DNA of 64,000 bases. Origin: Earliella scabrosa (Eukaryota > Basidiomycota > Agaricomycetes > Polyporales > Polyporaceae). Of this stretch, positions 36,895-47,885 are shown one piece after another. The stretch is from the NCBI GenBank assembly GCA_022605405.1, contig JABYQQ010000001.1, forward strand, positions 2,294,001 through 2,358,000, given 5' to 3'. Position 1 is the first letter of the stretch, and every line of letters starts with the position of its first letter. Position numbers and translations under genes: made by a program. A model generated the notes under the pieces. That model saw only the letters and a program-made list of their open reading frames with translations. It did not search any database and had not been told where the DNA came from.

Positions 36895-38613
36895 ATGGCC
36901 CGAACACGGCATGCGAAAGCACAGCGCAAAGCTCAATTCGCATCAGCCCTGGAGGCATACAGTGCAAACCCGCGTGAGTCACTTCTGCTTGCGCTGCCTG
37001 CACCATTGCGTGGATGGATTCGTGTAGTCCAGCATATCGCTACGAAGTCTGAACTACTCGAATCAATCCGCCTGGCACTCTTCCCTGATGAGCGCGGACA
37101 AATCGAACAAGCTCTAGTCACCCTTTATGAGACACACACTGGCAAGAAACTTGCAGATCCATGGTCTGCATTTCTTGGTCACTGTACCCAACATGAGGGC
37201 ACCGTCGCCAAAGCTGTTCTGCAGGCGGTCGCTGACTATCGGACTGCACGTGATGCTTATCTCCAAGCACGCAAGAGGCTGATTAAAGTGTGCCGCCTGG
37301 ACAACTCTGGAGACAGTGAGGCTGAGCGCACTGCGCGGCGTGAGCGGCGCCTCAAGTTTCTTGAATCGCACTGCACTGTAGTGCGTGTCAAGAAGCTGGA
37401 TGAGCCATACCCTCCAACCAAAGAATGGGTGGTAGAGACACCTGAGATTGGGGAAAAGTGGCAGGATTGGTGCGAGAAACGCAAGCTGAGGGACAAGCGT
37501 GAGGGGTACTTCCCTGTTCATCTGCTGGATTCCACCAAGCTTCAGCACACGGTGAAGGAGGATGCGAGCGAGCTCATCGTCGATGCCAACACGAAAGAGC
37601 TCCTTGCGGTTGTGATCCGGTCGTGGTGTGCTGAGCAGCCCGTCATCGATGCCATTGCAGCGCACATTGCCGATTCGCCCAACATTCAGCGAAGTGCTCG
37701 TGTGAGTTTTTCATATGTTCACAATCAGCTCTGGCTCAAGTAACTACTCCAGTTGGATGATCCAGGCCATTTGGGACACACTGGATACACTGGTGGCTCC
37801 CGCAACATCAACCAAGGTCTCCATTGGGCGAAGAATCTGAAGTCGGCCAAGCTCAAGAAAGACGCTGCGTTTATCGCCGATCTTCAGTCCCACGAGAGTT
37901 CCATCTGTGCTTTCTTCTGGAACATGGCTCTCAGCTCTCTTCCCATGCAAGTGCTCCAGCCCTACCAGACATATCTGGAGAAGCACTTTCTCCCCCGCAT
38001 GGCGCCCATCGGAACTCCATACTCGACTCATGGCATCTACACTGTCCCCATTGCTCCTCGCGACAACGACAATCCACATGTTCCCCTTTCCTACAACTTC
38101 GATGCTGTGCCTCTTGCTCCCCCTTCGGCAACATTCACAGTAAACTATGCAAGGTGAGTATGGTCCTGTTACTCTCCAAGCCAGACATGCTGACCTTTTA
38201 TTAGGCGCACTCACTTTGAAAACTGCCCTCACAAGTGGTTGATCTCCTGGACTCTCACCCGCACAGGGACTCCAGACGATGGCGGTAACTTCTATCTGCC
38301 TGAGCCTGAGTACGCAGTGAAGATCGAAAGCGCTGCCAACTCACTTGTCGCATGGCAACCAGGCATGTGGCATGGGACAAGCCTTCGCAACTGCAAGCCG
38401 GAGGACCTCATGAAGACCATCCATGAAGTGGGACTCTCCTTCGTCACCTCACCTCGGCTCGCATCACGTTGGGAAAAGTACGTCGCTCGAAACTTTTCAG
38501 CTGAGGCACGGGCGGAGTTAGAAGAGGAGCTTGGGGATGGGGGATATGGGACTGATGTTGAGCGCAATGAGGATGAGGGAGAGGAACTGGATGATGAAGA
38601 GACCTGGTGGTAG
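36895..38613 (+). CDS. 2OG-Fe(II) dioxygenase-like passenger protein, possibly JBP/TET-like
   Basis: Three exons join in frame (36895-37701, 37753-38153, 38205-38613), about 538 residues. The N-terminal half is basic and helical, starting MARTRHAKAQRKAQF. The C-terminal half has features of a double-stranded beta-helix oxygenase: NYARRTHFENCPHKWLISW with a possible HxE iron-ligand pair, a GGNFYLP strand, then VAWQPGMWHGTSLRN with a possible distal His and a following Arg for 2-oxoglutarate. The GG-F-lp ... HGTS pattern recalls fungal JBP/TET-family oxygenases, which can oxidise 5-methylcytosine and are known in basidiomycete transposons of the KDZ type. The tail is acidic (EDEGEELDDEETWW). 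A fold comparison is needed to settle this; an unrelated beta-helix protein is possible. It ends just before the 160-bp repeats. Confidence 0.55.
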
Positions 38614-38701
38614 TTGTACAAATTTTTCGATCTTGTTCCCAAGTGCTTGACTCGTTACATTGTGCTCATAACCAGACTGTGGTTGCTGTATGACACCGTG
38701 T

Positions 38702-39770
38702 GAATCAAATTCGGGAGCACCCACATGAACTTTGGGCATCTATTGAATGTGGTGAAACCAAACTCGGCGGCGATTCCTGCAGCGCTGTGATTTCCGTGAG
38801 CAGATGCGCGCACCCTGGGCCCGTGTTTGCTGTATCTCCGCAGGTGCTTGGCGGAATTGCGCGAGTCAAGTTTGAGAGCATTCATATATATTTTGGGCAT
38901 CTATTGGAGCGGACGAAACCAGACTCGTCGGCGATTCCTGAAGCGCTGTGATTTTTGTGGGCGTCCGCACCCGCACCAAAACTACTTTTGCTGTATCTCC
39001 GCGACCGCTTGGCGGTTTTGTGCGAAACAAGTTCGAGAGCATTCATATATATTTTGGGCATCTATTGGAGCGGACGAAACCAGACTCGTCGGCGATTCCT
39101 GAAGCGCTGTGATTTTTGTGGGCGTCTGCGTCCGCACCAATACTACTTTTGCTGTATCTCCGCGGCCGCTTGGCGGTTTTGTGCGGAACAAGTTCGAGAG
39201 CACTCACATGGATTTTGGGCATCTATTAAAGCCGATGAAACCAAACTCGTCGGCGATTCCTGAAGCGCTGTGATTTTTGCGGGCGTGCGTACCCGCACCA
39301 AGACCAATTTTGCTGTATCTCTGCGGCTGCTTGGCGGAATTGCGCGAATCAAGTTCGGGAGCACTCACATGAATTTTGGGCATCTATTAAAGCTGACGAA
39401 ACCAGACTCGTCGGCGATTCCTGAAGCGCTGTGATTTTTGCGAGCGTGCGTACCCGCACCAAGACCAATTTTGCTGTATCTCTGCGGCTGCTTGGCGGAA
39501 TTGCGCGAATCAAGTTCGGGAGCACTCACATTAATTTTGGGCATCTATTAGAGCCAATGAAACCAAACTCGTCGGCGACTTCTGAAGCCCTGTGATTTTT
39601 GTGAGCAGATGGGCGCACCCTGGGCCCGTGTTTGCTGTATCTCCGCGGCCGGTTGGCCGAATTGTGCGAATCAACTTTGAGAGCGCTCACATGAATTTTG
39701 GGCATCTATTAGAGCCGACGAAACCAAACTCGTCGGCGACTTCTGAAGGGCTGTGATTTTCGTGAGTCCG
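38702..39770. repeat. 160-bp tandem repeat array
   Basis: Six full and one partial copies of a 159-161-bp unit lie head to tail. Each contains TTTTGGGCATCTATT (first copy CTTTGGGCATCTATT), then a GACGAAACCA...CTCGTCGGCGATTCCTGAAG segment able to form a CGACGA/TCGTCG hairpin, and GCTGTATCTCCGCGGCCGCTTGGCGG. Middle copies are the most alike. It lies between the convergent oxygenase-like and transposase genes. Confidence 0.93.
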
Positions 39771-39853
39771 TGTACATGAAACTTTATCACTTCTGCCACA
39801 GATCCATCTCCATGAAGCCAAAGTGTGACGGTACATAATCACCCATACACATT

Positions 39854-41723
39854 TTAGAATGTGCCCTGTCTCCGCTCCAAAATTTCCCCACAAATCTGAA
39901 ACGCCTTCTTCCAGAGTAACCGCCGGACCTGCATGTTCTGCGAAGTGATGTCGACGAGGCCTGCCAACCGCATGTCCAGCTCCTGAATCTCCCAAGGAAA
40001 TAGCGGCTCCTCGGGAGGGTCGCATGGGACGTGAGGCCGCTTCTGTGGACCTTGGTTAGGGTGCACCATGAATGGATTGACATCGTCCCATTCGCTCTCC
40101 TCACGATCGAGGAGATGGTTCATAACGGCAGGGTCATGGTGTTCCTCCCAGTCAATCCCATACTCAGAGATGTCACTGGGATTGAGCATCTCCAAGCCAC
40201 GGGCACCATCCATGAGTAGACTGCGAAAGAACATTTGCCGCGGAGTGCGGTTCTTAGTTCCTAGCAGAGTATTTAGCACCAGCTGGAACCATAGATAGTA
40301 CTCTCACCTTTAAGCTGCATGGTATGGTTGTTCCAAGAGTGTACCCAGGCCTCTGCATCGGCATTGATGGCTGACATGAAGAGATGGTGTAGCAGCCAGA
40401 TGTGGCTAGACAGACTGGGGTTGAGATGGCAGTGTGCTTCAAGATCGATGAAGAAGTTCTTCCACTTCAGACCAAATCCATGGGTGACATCGTACCAGAG
40501 CCGCTCGATCCGCGTGTTGTGTACACTTCTATAACACAGTGAGAAATCCAGAGTGAAGTAATAATCATCTTACTTACCGGCCAAAGATATATGATCCCCG
40601 CCCAGGCCCCCGCCTGTGCTCCATATACTCAGCGACACGCACATTCTCTCCCCCATGATCGCCACGGACCCGGCTCGGAAGGCCATGTTCTCCAACACCT
40701 TGCAAGAATAGATCGAGCACAGTGTCAGCGCGGTTGTTGTTGCTAACGCGCATTGCGACAACGAAGCGGGAATGTCCATCGATGAAGGCATGGATGACAA
40801 ACTTCCAGCGGATAAGACCTATATGTCCATAGATATGAGCTAGTTATAATGAGATCAGAGAGTGTTCTGCGCACCGTGTTGGCCATCGTGATGCCAAAGT
40901 GCATTGGCACCAGCCACTTTGTAGACACGGCGCTGTATATGGCGCGCTCCGAAGATCCCAGGAACCCCATGCACACGAATGAAAGACTCGCGGAGACGCT
41001 TCTTTGGCACGTGGTGTCCCATGGCAACAAGGTGACCGTTGAGCATTGCCCGTTTATACTCGGGAAAGCTCTCGAGTGTTGCAGCAACGATGAAGTCGAG
41101 CTCGTCGTCTGTGAGTGTCGAAGTTGGGCGGGTAGACGACTGGTGTATGCGACTGGTGGATCCATCGGGGAGGGTGACATTCTCGAACACAGGAGCTCCT
41201 GGTGGGCGAACACCATACTCGACTGCACGCCTGGAGACTGTGCGGGCAGACCAGCCGAAGAGCGATGCAGTGTCAGTCGTGCCACCTAGGTCCATAGCAT
41301 ACGCCAAGAACTCGGGATTACACTCCTTCTTCGGACGTCCACGCTTCCCAGAGCGGAGCTCCCAATGAGCGACAACCGTAGGCATCTCGATGTTGTCGGA
41401 AGAGGCATGGCAAGCATCGTCGAGAGCACGGACCATGTTGTCGATTCCGAGCTCAAGTGCAGCATACTCGTTTGGTGGAATGGTAGTACGATGCTAATGC
41501 AATAGATGTGAGGCCTGTAAGCATTACTATATACACGGTCTAAGTACATGAACTGCACCTGCTGGGCACTGTGCATAAGCTCAAGAGCCTGTGATCGAAC
41601 CTCGGCCAGACGAGGAGCATCTCCGATCTGTGTACGAAGGGCGACAGTGACTCGTTGCCATAGCTCAGCATAGGCAGACCGAAAGTTGGCAAGAATATTG
41701 GCGGACTGAGAGTTAGATGCCAT
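39854..41723 (-). CDS. Integrase-core DDE transposase
   Basis: This is the likely transposase of the element. Reading from 41723, exon 1 gives [18 protein letters not shown] to SAQQ (41559-41723), and exon 2 begins [13 protein letters not shown] at 41493. A DNA-binding segment ([25 protein letters not shown]) precedes the retroviral-type integrase core. The catalytic residues are readable: Asp in [10 protein letters not shown], Asp in [11 protein letters not shown] and Glu in [11 protein letters not shown]. The core includes [19 protein letters not shown] and the [17 protein letters not shown] segment typical of this family in fungi and animals. The C terminus is acidic and ends LERRQGTF. Several introns are inferred near 41494-41558, 40805-40870, 40535-40590 and 40280-40310. 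The triad and frame appear intact. Confidence 0.82.
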
Positions 41724-41806
41724 GGTATGGAGTGGAGAGGCACTGTAACTAGGGAATCTGGAGAGGGAACAAGTTGCGAGGTTGCAGCCACAACTCCAGC
41801 AGGCGT

Positions 41807-42280
41807 GGGAATTCCTCGGGAATCCCGAGGAATCCTGGCCGAAGATGCAAAGGTAAGCGTGGGAATTCCTCGGGAATCCCCAGGACTGCAGCAAGCCAAC
41901 CACCTCCAGGTGGCGTGGGAATTCTTCGGGAATCCCGAGGAATCCTGGGGAATCCCTGGGAATTCCAGTTAGCAATGCTCTGGTAGGCTTATGTAAGCGA
42001 ATCACTTCCCCAAGAATCCTCAGGAATCCCTGCCACCTTAGCCGACAGGCTATGCATCTTGACAGAGGAATCCTCGGGATTCCCAGGGAATCCTCGGGAA
42101 TCCCTGGCAGCACTAGCAAGCAAGGAGCCATTTGATGGCAGGAAATGCCAGGATCCCGGGGGATCCTGAGGGATCCTGAGGGATCCTGCGGGATCTCGAG
42201 GGATCTCGAGGGATCTTGAGGGATCTCCCGGGAACTCGCGGGAACTTGCGGGATCCTGAGGGATCCCGAGGGAATTCGGC
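41807..42280. repeat. Right subterminal palindromic repeat cluster
   Basis: The inner part (41807-42110) has copies of GGGAATTCCTCGGGAATCCC and a TTATGTAAGC at 41990-41999. The outer part (42150-42280) is a run of GGGATCCTGA/GGGATCTCGA octamers. The order mirrors the left cluster, which supports both as ends of one element. The cluster lies directly upstream of the transposase gene and may also affect its promoter. Confidence 0.75.
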
Positions 42281-42298
42281 ATTATGACACAAACAAAG

Positions 42299-42327
42299 GG
42301 ATTTTTGACCCATAGGGCCACTCATAG
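42299..42327 (-). repeat. Right terminal inverted repeat
   Basis: Read on the minus strand it begins CTATGAGTGGCCC and ends CAAAAATCC, matching the left repeat at 22 of 29 positions. AACA follows it at 42328-42331. Confidence 0.65.
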
Positions 42328-42331
42328 AACA

Positions 42332-43089
42332 CCGACTCTAAACACCGCTCTTGACTCGCACAAAGCTCATCCTGACGCAATCATCTCGCAGACTAGTAGA
42401 GAGTAGCACGCTCGTAACGGTACGAGAGCATCTTCCCTGCTTCATCGACATGACCATTCATCGGAGTACGTCTGGGAAGAGGACGGGTTTACCCACTCCG
42501 AAGACCTTCCATCAAACCTCCTCCCAGTCGTTATGACCGGCCTCCCTCCGCAAGATGTCCCACGTCCATCCCCGGTAATACATCCCCACAGCTGACGTCT
42601 TTGCCGTCACTTCTTGCGTACGTAGTCATCAACAGGAAGATAGCATCGAACGGGGTCTTCGGGCACACGACCTTGCTGATATTGCGCGAGGACGGCGGGA
42701 TGACGCCCCATCAGATCCACCGCGTATGTCGCCAAGTGCAAGAGCGACGCGGAGCAGCCACAATCACGTCGGTCGCGGTCGGTCTCGCGCATCGCGTGGT
42801 CGGGCGAGCGGGGAGCATCGCACTCATGTTGAAATGATGCTTGGGATCGCAGAAATCATACCCGAATCATGAACCAGGAACTGTCTCCCGCTCTGCTCCG
42901 CTCTGTCGCAGATAGCGCCGTTGCTCGCACGTCCACATGCTTGCAGTTGCCGACGGTATCAGCTAGCACGCCTTCGCCTGTGAATCCGCCGAGTATGCGA
43001 CCGAGCACTACTTATAAAGAGCCCGCCCGTCGCGAGTTGGCCCCGCTAACACTGTTGCCCAGTGTCCGCGCATTTACTCCTTCGCCAGC
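42332..43089. other. Intergenic region between mobile element and subtilase
   Basis: No gene is supported. The last part is the subtilase promoter. The element's right end sits about 760 bp upstream of the protease start, so it may affect its regulation. Confidence 0.5.
43013..43018 (+). promoter_or_regulatory. TATA box of the subtilase gene
   Basis: TATAAA within CTACTTATAAAGAGCC lies 72 bp upstream of the ATG, a good position for a highly expressed secreted protease. Confidence 0.6.
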
Positions 43090-46000
43090 ATGGCCCCGAC
43101 CATGGCCTCCGTTATCCTTCCCCTTCTCGCCGCCACCGGTTCAGTTTTCGCCGCAAAGTTCTCTCCTTCCTCCATTACCCGCCCCAACGCTCGGTTCGGC
43201 AACACGCTCCCTAACAAGTTTATTGTTGAAGTCGAAAATGCCAGCGATATACCCGGAAAACGCGACCTCGACACGCGTTCGGTGAGTTCTGCGGTCTGCA
43301 CAGCACGTTCTCTCCCCTGCTCGTCCCTCCACCGTGTCCATACCCTACCGGTTCGGGAAGAGAAGCTTACCTCGAGGCACAGGCGCACGAGATCGTATAC
43401 GACTCCCTTCGCAAGAGGGACCTCGGCTTCAAGGTCGACAAGGAGTTCGACGAGCCAGGCCTGTTCCTCGGTTCCGTGCTGACGCTTGACGTGAGTCTTC
43501 GCCCCCGCTTACCCCGCTTTTCAAACATCCCACTCACACGCGTCGCACATGTAGAACGAACAAGTATGGCTCTCATCCACGTGCGGGCACAGAGCGCGTG
43601 AGACTGACAGGTCGTGTGACACTCCCAGGACGCCGCAAAAGTACTCGACATTCCCGGCGTGAAGGCCATTCGCCCGGTTACTCTCATCCCTCCTCCCAAG
43701 TACGTGCTCACCCCTGTCGTTCTGCGATGTCACGGTGCTCAAGGATGCGTTCAGCCCTGTCAAAGTGCACAAGGTCTCTGGCCCTGATGATCCCGAGCTT
43801 CCTCCCGACTCGGAGTCGACCCACATCCTCACGGTGCGTTCGCGACGTGTGTACTCCAGGGAAGAGTCGCACGAGTACTCAATGTCGTTCTCGCGCGCCA
43901 TTAGGGTGTAGATAAGCTCCATGCGCAAGGCTTCTTTGGCAAGGGCATCAAGATTGGAATGTGAGTTTGGCCGAAATTCGCGCACTGTCCTGAGTTAACA
44001 GTGACAACCACTCCACAGTATCGATACTGGTATGCGTGTTTCAACTGTGAGATACTGAGGAGAGGACCTCATTTGTTTGCGAAGGTATCGATTACCTCCA
44101 CCCCACCCTCGGTGGCGACATTGGTCCTTCTCACAAGGTCATCGGTGGCTTTGACTTTGTCGGAGATGACTACAGTAAGCTCCCGTTCTGATACATGTCT
44201 TGGACTCATACTAACCGTGATCATCAGCCGGTAAATCTTGCGAGACAACCATTCAGACCTGGACTCACTTAGCTGTATAGGCGAGAACGAACCCGTTCCC
44301 GACGACAACCCTCTTGACGAGTGCAACGGCCACGGCACTCACGTCGCGGTAAGCCCTACATTCTGTGTCGTGTGACTGCGGACACGTTCTAAGCCGTTCT
44401 CGCAGGGCATCATCGGTGCCGACCCGGGCAATGCGTTCAACATCAGTGGTGTAGCCTACGAAGCCTCCATCAACGCTTACAGGGTCTTCGGTTGCGACGG
44501 TTTCGTCTCTGACGACAGTGAGCACGCCATCTTCATGCGATCTACATGCACGCGGAGACACTCACGATGATCGCCCCTCGCGCTCAGTTATCATTGACGC
44601 GCTGCTCCGTGGTGTCCGTGATGGCAACCACATTCTCACTCTCTCGCTCGGCGGCCCCGACGGGTGGACGGAGAGTTCGAGCTCCGTCGTCGCGAGCAGG
44701 ATCGCTGAGTCTGGCCGCATTGTCACGATCGCCGCCGGTATGTCGATCAAGCTATGCACTTATCAGCCTCATCAGAGTCCCTGACAATGGTCTGATCCCG
44801 ATTCCTCCTTCCCGCCTCTCTCCCTCGTATCGACTCCTGAATAGGCAATGAGGGCGCCACTGGCTCGTGGTACTCGTCCAGCCCCGGTAACGGCATCAGC
44901 GTCATCTCAGTCGCGAGTCTCGACAACACTGTCATCCCGCTCCAGAACGCGACCGTGCACGGCGTCGAGCACGACCCCGTCACCTACTTCTCGGCCCTCC
45001 CATTCCCCATCACCGAGACTCTGCCCCTCTTCGCGACGAGCAACGATACCACCGTCGTAGACGATGCGTGCGACCCGCTCCCCGATGATACCCCTGACCT
45101 CTCGAACTTCGTCGTCCTCGTTCGCCGCGGCACTTGCACTTTCGTGAGTAGTTGACGAGGGTGGCTTTGTGTCTGGTGTTGATGCGGTGTTATCCTGTAG
45201 GTGCAGAAGCTTACCAACATCGCGGCGAAGGGCGGCCAGGTCACCCTCATCTACGAGTGCGTACCTTATGAAGTTCCCGCTATCTGCATTCATACTGACA
45301 GCCCTGTCCGTCAGCAATGGCAATGGCTTTGCCAACATCGAGGTCGGTGGCTTCCAGGCCGCACTGATTCAGGCCGCCGATGGTGAATTCGTAAGTGATC
45401 TCATCCCTCCCAAACAGCTATGCGCATCCCAAGTGCTCATGGAACCACACAGCTCGCCAGCCAGTTCGCCGCCGGTGCACCCGTTGCCCTCTCCTTCCCT
45501 CAGGCTGGCGCCAGCTTCCCCTTCCCCAACCCCGACGGCGGCCTGATCTCGGACTTCTCGACCTACGGCCCCACGAACGACTTCTTCTTCAAGCCCGCCG
45601 TCGCCGCGCCCGGAGGCAACATTCTCTCGACGTTCCCGCTCCCCCTCGGTGGCTTCGCTGTGCTCTCCGGTACGTCGATGGCCACGCCGTTCGTCGCAGG
45701 TGTCTCCGCGCTCCTGTTCGAGGCCCGCGGCACCTCTCCCGCCGTCGGCCGCAGCGCGCGCAACCTGTTCGAGTCGACAGCGCAGCGCGTGCCGTCGAGC
45801 CACACCGACGGCGACCCGCTTCAGACGGTGACCCAGCAGGGTGCCGGTCTCATTGACGCGTTCAAGGCTATCCACGCCGATGTTGTTGTGTCGCCGACGG
45901 AGCTGATCACCAACGACACCGCGCACTTCCGTGGCCTGTGAGTTCGCCCCTGACGTTTTGGCTGATGTTCTGTGCGAGACTGATATGATGTGGTGATAGG

Positions 46001-46936
46001 CACACGTTCACCGTCAAGAACACGGGCAAGGCGAAGAAGAGCTTCAAGATCACTCACGTCCCTGCCGGCACTGCTCTTACCATCCAGGAGGTACGTTGGC
46101 ATCTTTCTATGCTCTGTCAGTGAATTGACAGCCGCCAACAGGGCGCCATCCGTCCTGCCCTTGGCCCAGTTCCTCTCAGCGACAAGGCCGCTTCCGTCAC
46201 CGTCTTGCCCAAGTCCTTCACCGTCTTGCCCGGTCGTACGCAGACTGTGACCGTGGTGATCACGCCGCCCAAGGGCCTCGACGCGAAGCAGCTTCCCGTC
46301 TTCTCCGGCTTCCTCGAGATCGCGAACGGCGCGGAGAGCTACCACGTCACCTACCTCGGCGCGGCCGCCGCGCTCAAGGACGTGGCCGTCGTCGACAACA
46401 CGGACATCTTCTTCGGCGTGAACCTGCCCGCGCTCGTCGACGGCCAGGGCTTCTTCTTCACGGACCCGACCAACTTCACGTTCGTCGGCGACGACTTCCC
46501 GCAGCTCGTCTCCCGCCTCAACTTCGGCACGGCCAAGTTCCGCGTCGACCTCGTCGACCCGGCCATCAAGCTCGCCACGACGCTCAACACCCGCGAGGCC
46601 GAGGCTGAGGCCGAGGGCACGCACGTCTTCGAGCGCTCGATCTTTGGTTTCCCGATCTTCAGCTTCCCGCACGGACCGAAGGGCGGCTCGTTCGCAAAGG
46701 TGAAGACGCTCGGCGCGCTGTTCGAGGCCGACTTCCAGCCGCGGAACTCGGAGACGGACGACGGGACGGGCTTCAACCTGCTCTCGTTCGCGACGCCGTC
46801 GTTCGCGAACGGGACGGCGATCCCGAACGGCGCGTACCGGCTCCTACTGCGCGCGCTGAAGGTGACGGGGAACCCGACGAAGGAGGAGGACTTTGAGAGC
46901 TGGCTGAGCCCCATCATTGGCGTGCAGGCGCCTTAG
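43090..46936 (+). CDS. Secreted subtilisin-like serine protease (S8, PA-domain type)
   Basis: A multi-intron gene (about 14 introns) encodes a preproprotease near 900 residues. A signal peptide is likely in SVILPLLAATGSVFA. It is followed by an inhibitor I9-like propeptide (NKFIVEVENASDI ... VLDIPGVKAIRPV). The catalytic Asp is in GIKIGIIDTGIDY, His in CNGHGTHVAGI and Ser in LSGTSMATPFVAG; NEGATGSWYSS follows the oxyanion region. A PA-like insertion (FVVLVRRGTCTF ... VQKLTNIAAKGG) lies between His and Ser. An Fn3-like C-terminal part begins HTFTVKNTGKAKKSF. This architecture is that of extracellular minor-protease (Vpr-like) subtilases expanded in wood-decay fungi. All catalytic residues are present. 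It ends IIGVQAP, TAG at 46934-46936. Confidence 0.9.
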
Positions 46937-47392
46937 AGTCGCTGTTTCGTTGGACTTGTCGTTTTGCGGTATTTATCTTATTCAGGTTTTGGGTCATGAT
47001 GCTCTAAACGGTCTATCACGTTGGGAATGGGCGCGCTCGTGAGGATCTCTTCGTCTGGACACCAGTCGTTGAACGTCATGGTGTCGACATCCGTCTTGAG
47101 AATTGTGGCGTAGGCCGCCGTCCGGCTGTTGCGAATCGCTACCCTCCGCACGACGGCCATAGCTCTATTATGTGCGAGGTATGCACGGTCGAATAGTTGA
47201 CAACAAGGTCAGGTCTGACATCTTGTCGTGTAGGCCATTCCGCGGTCGGTGCTACTGACATCTTTTGTTTGTACTCAAAGATGCTCCGCGGAACCCAGTG
47301 GCCTATAGAGGTACATAAACAGTACTGCACCCGCTGCAGAAACATACCATCCTCAGTTGACCCAAGGCCATACATCACACCCATGTCTGCCG
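46937..47392. other. Intergenic region with a doubtful 60-codon frame
   Basis: A minus-strand ATG frame at 46978-47160 would give MAVVRRVAIRNSRTAAYATI to HHDPKPE. Nothing else supports it as a gene. The rest should hold the subtilase 3' UTR and the promoter of the small acidic gene. Confidence 0.35.
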
Positions 47393-47885
47393 CCGCCGTC
47401 GACGACACTCAGCATCCTCCGGAGGACGAGCTGTCCACGCAGCCAGTCACCGAAGACGACGACGAGATTGAGGATTTCATTCGGTTCATCCAGCCTCTGA
47501 TGGAGTGGCTCGACACCCAGTCTAGCGACCCAGGGTACGCCCAGCTGATGGCGGAGATGGGCAGCGCGGACTCGCCTGGCAAGTTGTACGAGGTGCTCGA
47601 GCGGTATGTCGGTTCATCTATGGTCCTCGAGGAATGTGTCGCCGATGTGTAGCATCGCAGGACCGACATGCCACCGGAGCTGAAGGCTGTGGCCGCGGAG
47701 CTTGCGCGGGAAGCCGAGCCGTATCACCTTTGGGCAGAGGAGTGCCGGGAATGGTCGGAGGAGGTAAAGCAGGTGGTTGTGAGTGCTGCCTTCGTATCGC
47801 GACCGTGAAGTTACTCACTGTGCTCCAACAGGAAGCATCCAATGCCTCTCTCGCGTCAGCGACAGATTCCTCCAGCTCAGGCTAA
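47393..47885 (+). CDS. Small acidic helical protein A (unrecognised)
   Basis: Three exons are inferred: the first from MSAAAVDDTQHPPEDELSTQ to LYEVLE, a second from TDMPPELKAVAAELAREAE to EEVKQVV, and a third EASNASLASATDSSSSG. The protein is about 125 residues, acidic and probably all helical, with no signal peptide or known domain. It resembles protein B at 48207-48736: both have a helix of the form FIQPLMEWL / RIQPVIDYL, an intron at the same place (after ER or RQ), then TDMPPEL / TNLPRDM and a Trp-Glu-rich helix. Reading through the first intron would stop at 47652. Function unknown. Confidence 0.55.

Larger units (their letters stand above)
24492..42327. mobile_element. 17.8-kb integrase-type DNA transposon with passenger genes
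   Basis: The proposed element runs between two imperfect inverted repeats that both begin CTATGA and share CAAAAATCC (22 of the first 29 positions match). AACA lies outside each end. Inside each end, in mirror order, are a block of GGATCCC-like palindromes and then a block of GGGAATCC/TCGGGAATCCCGAGG-like palindromes with a TTATGTAAGC motif. It contains an integrase-like transposase near the right end, three passenger genes on the plus strand, and two repeat fields. The reading frames I spliced look intact, so the copy may be young. Nested insertions in the 31.4-36.9 kb field cannot be excluded. No reverse transcriptase or long terminal repeat is visible. The family name is not known to me; the 4-bp duplication and integrase-like DDE enzyme are in the style of Ginger-type elements, but this is only a comparison. 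Confidence 0.7.

Noticed and set aside
24492..42327. KDZ-type or LTR retroelement identity for the 17.8-kb element
   Set aside because: No KDZ transposase, reverse transcriptase, protease or direct terminal repeats are seen. The transposase has an integrase core and the ends are inverted.
45821..46672. Minus-strand 283-codon frame opposite the subtilase C-terminal part
   Set aside because: It is a shadow of the high-GC3 subtilase exon with charged, featureless translation.
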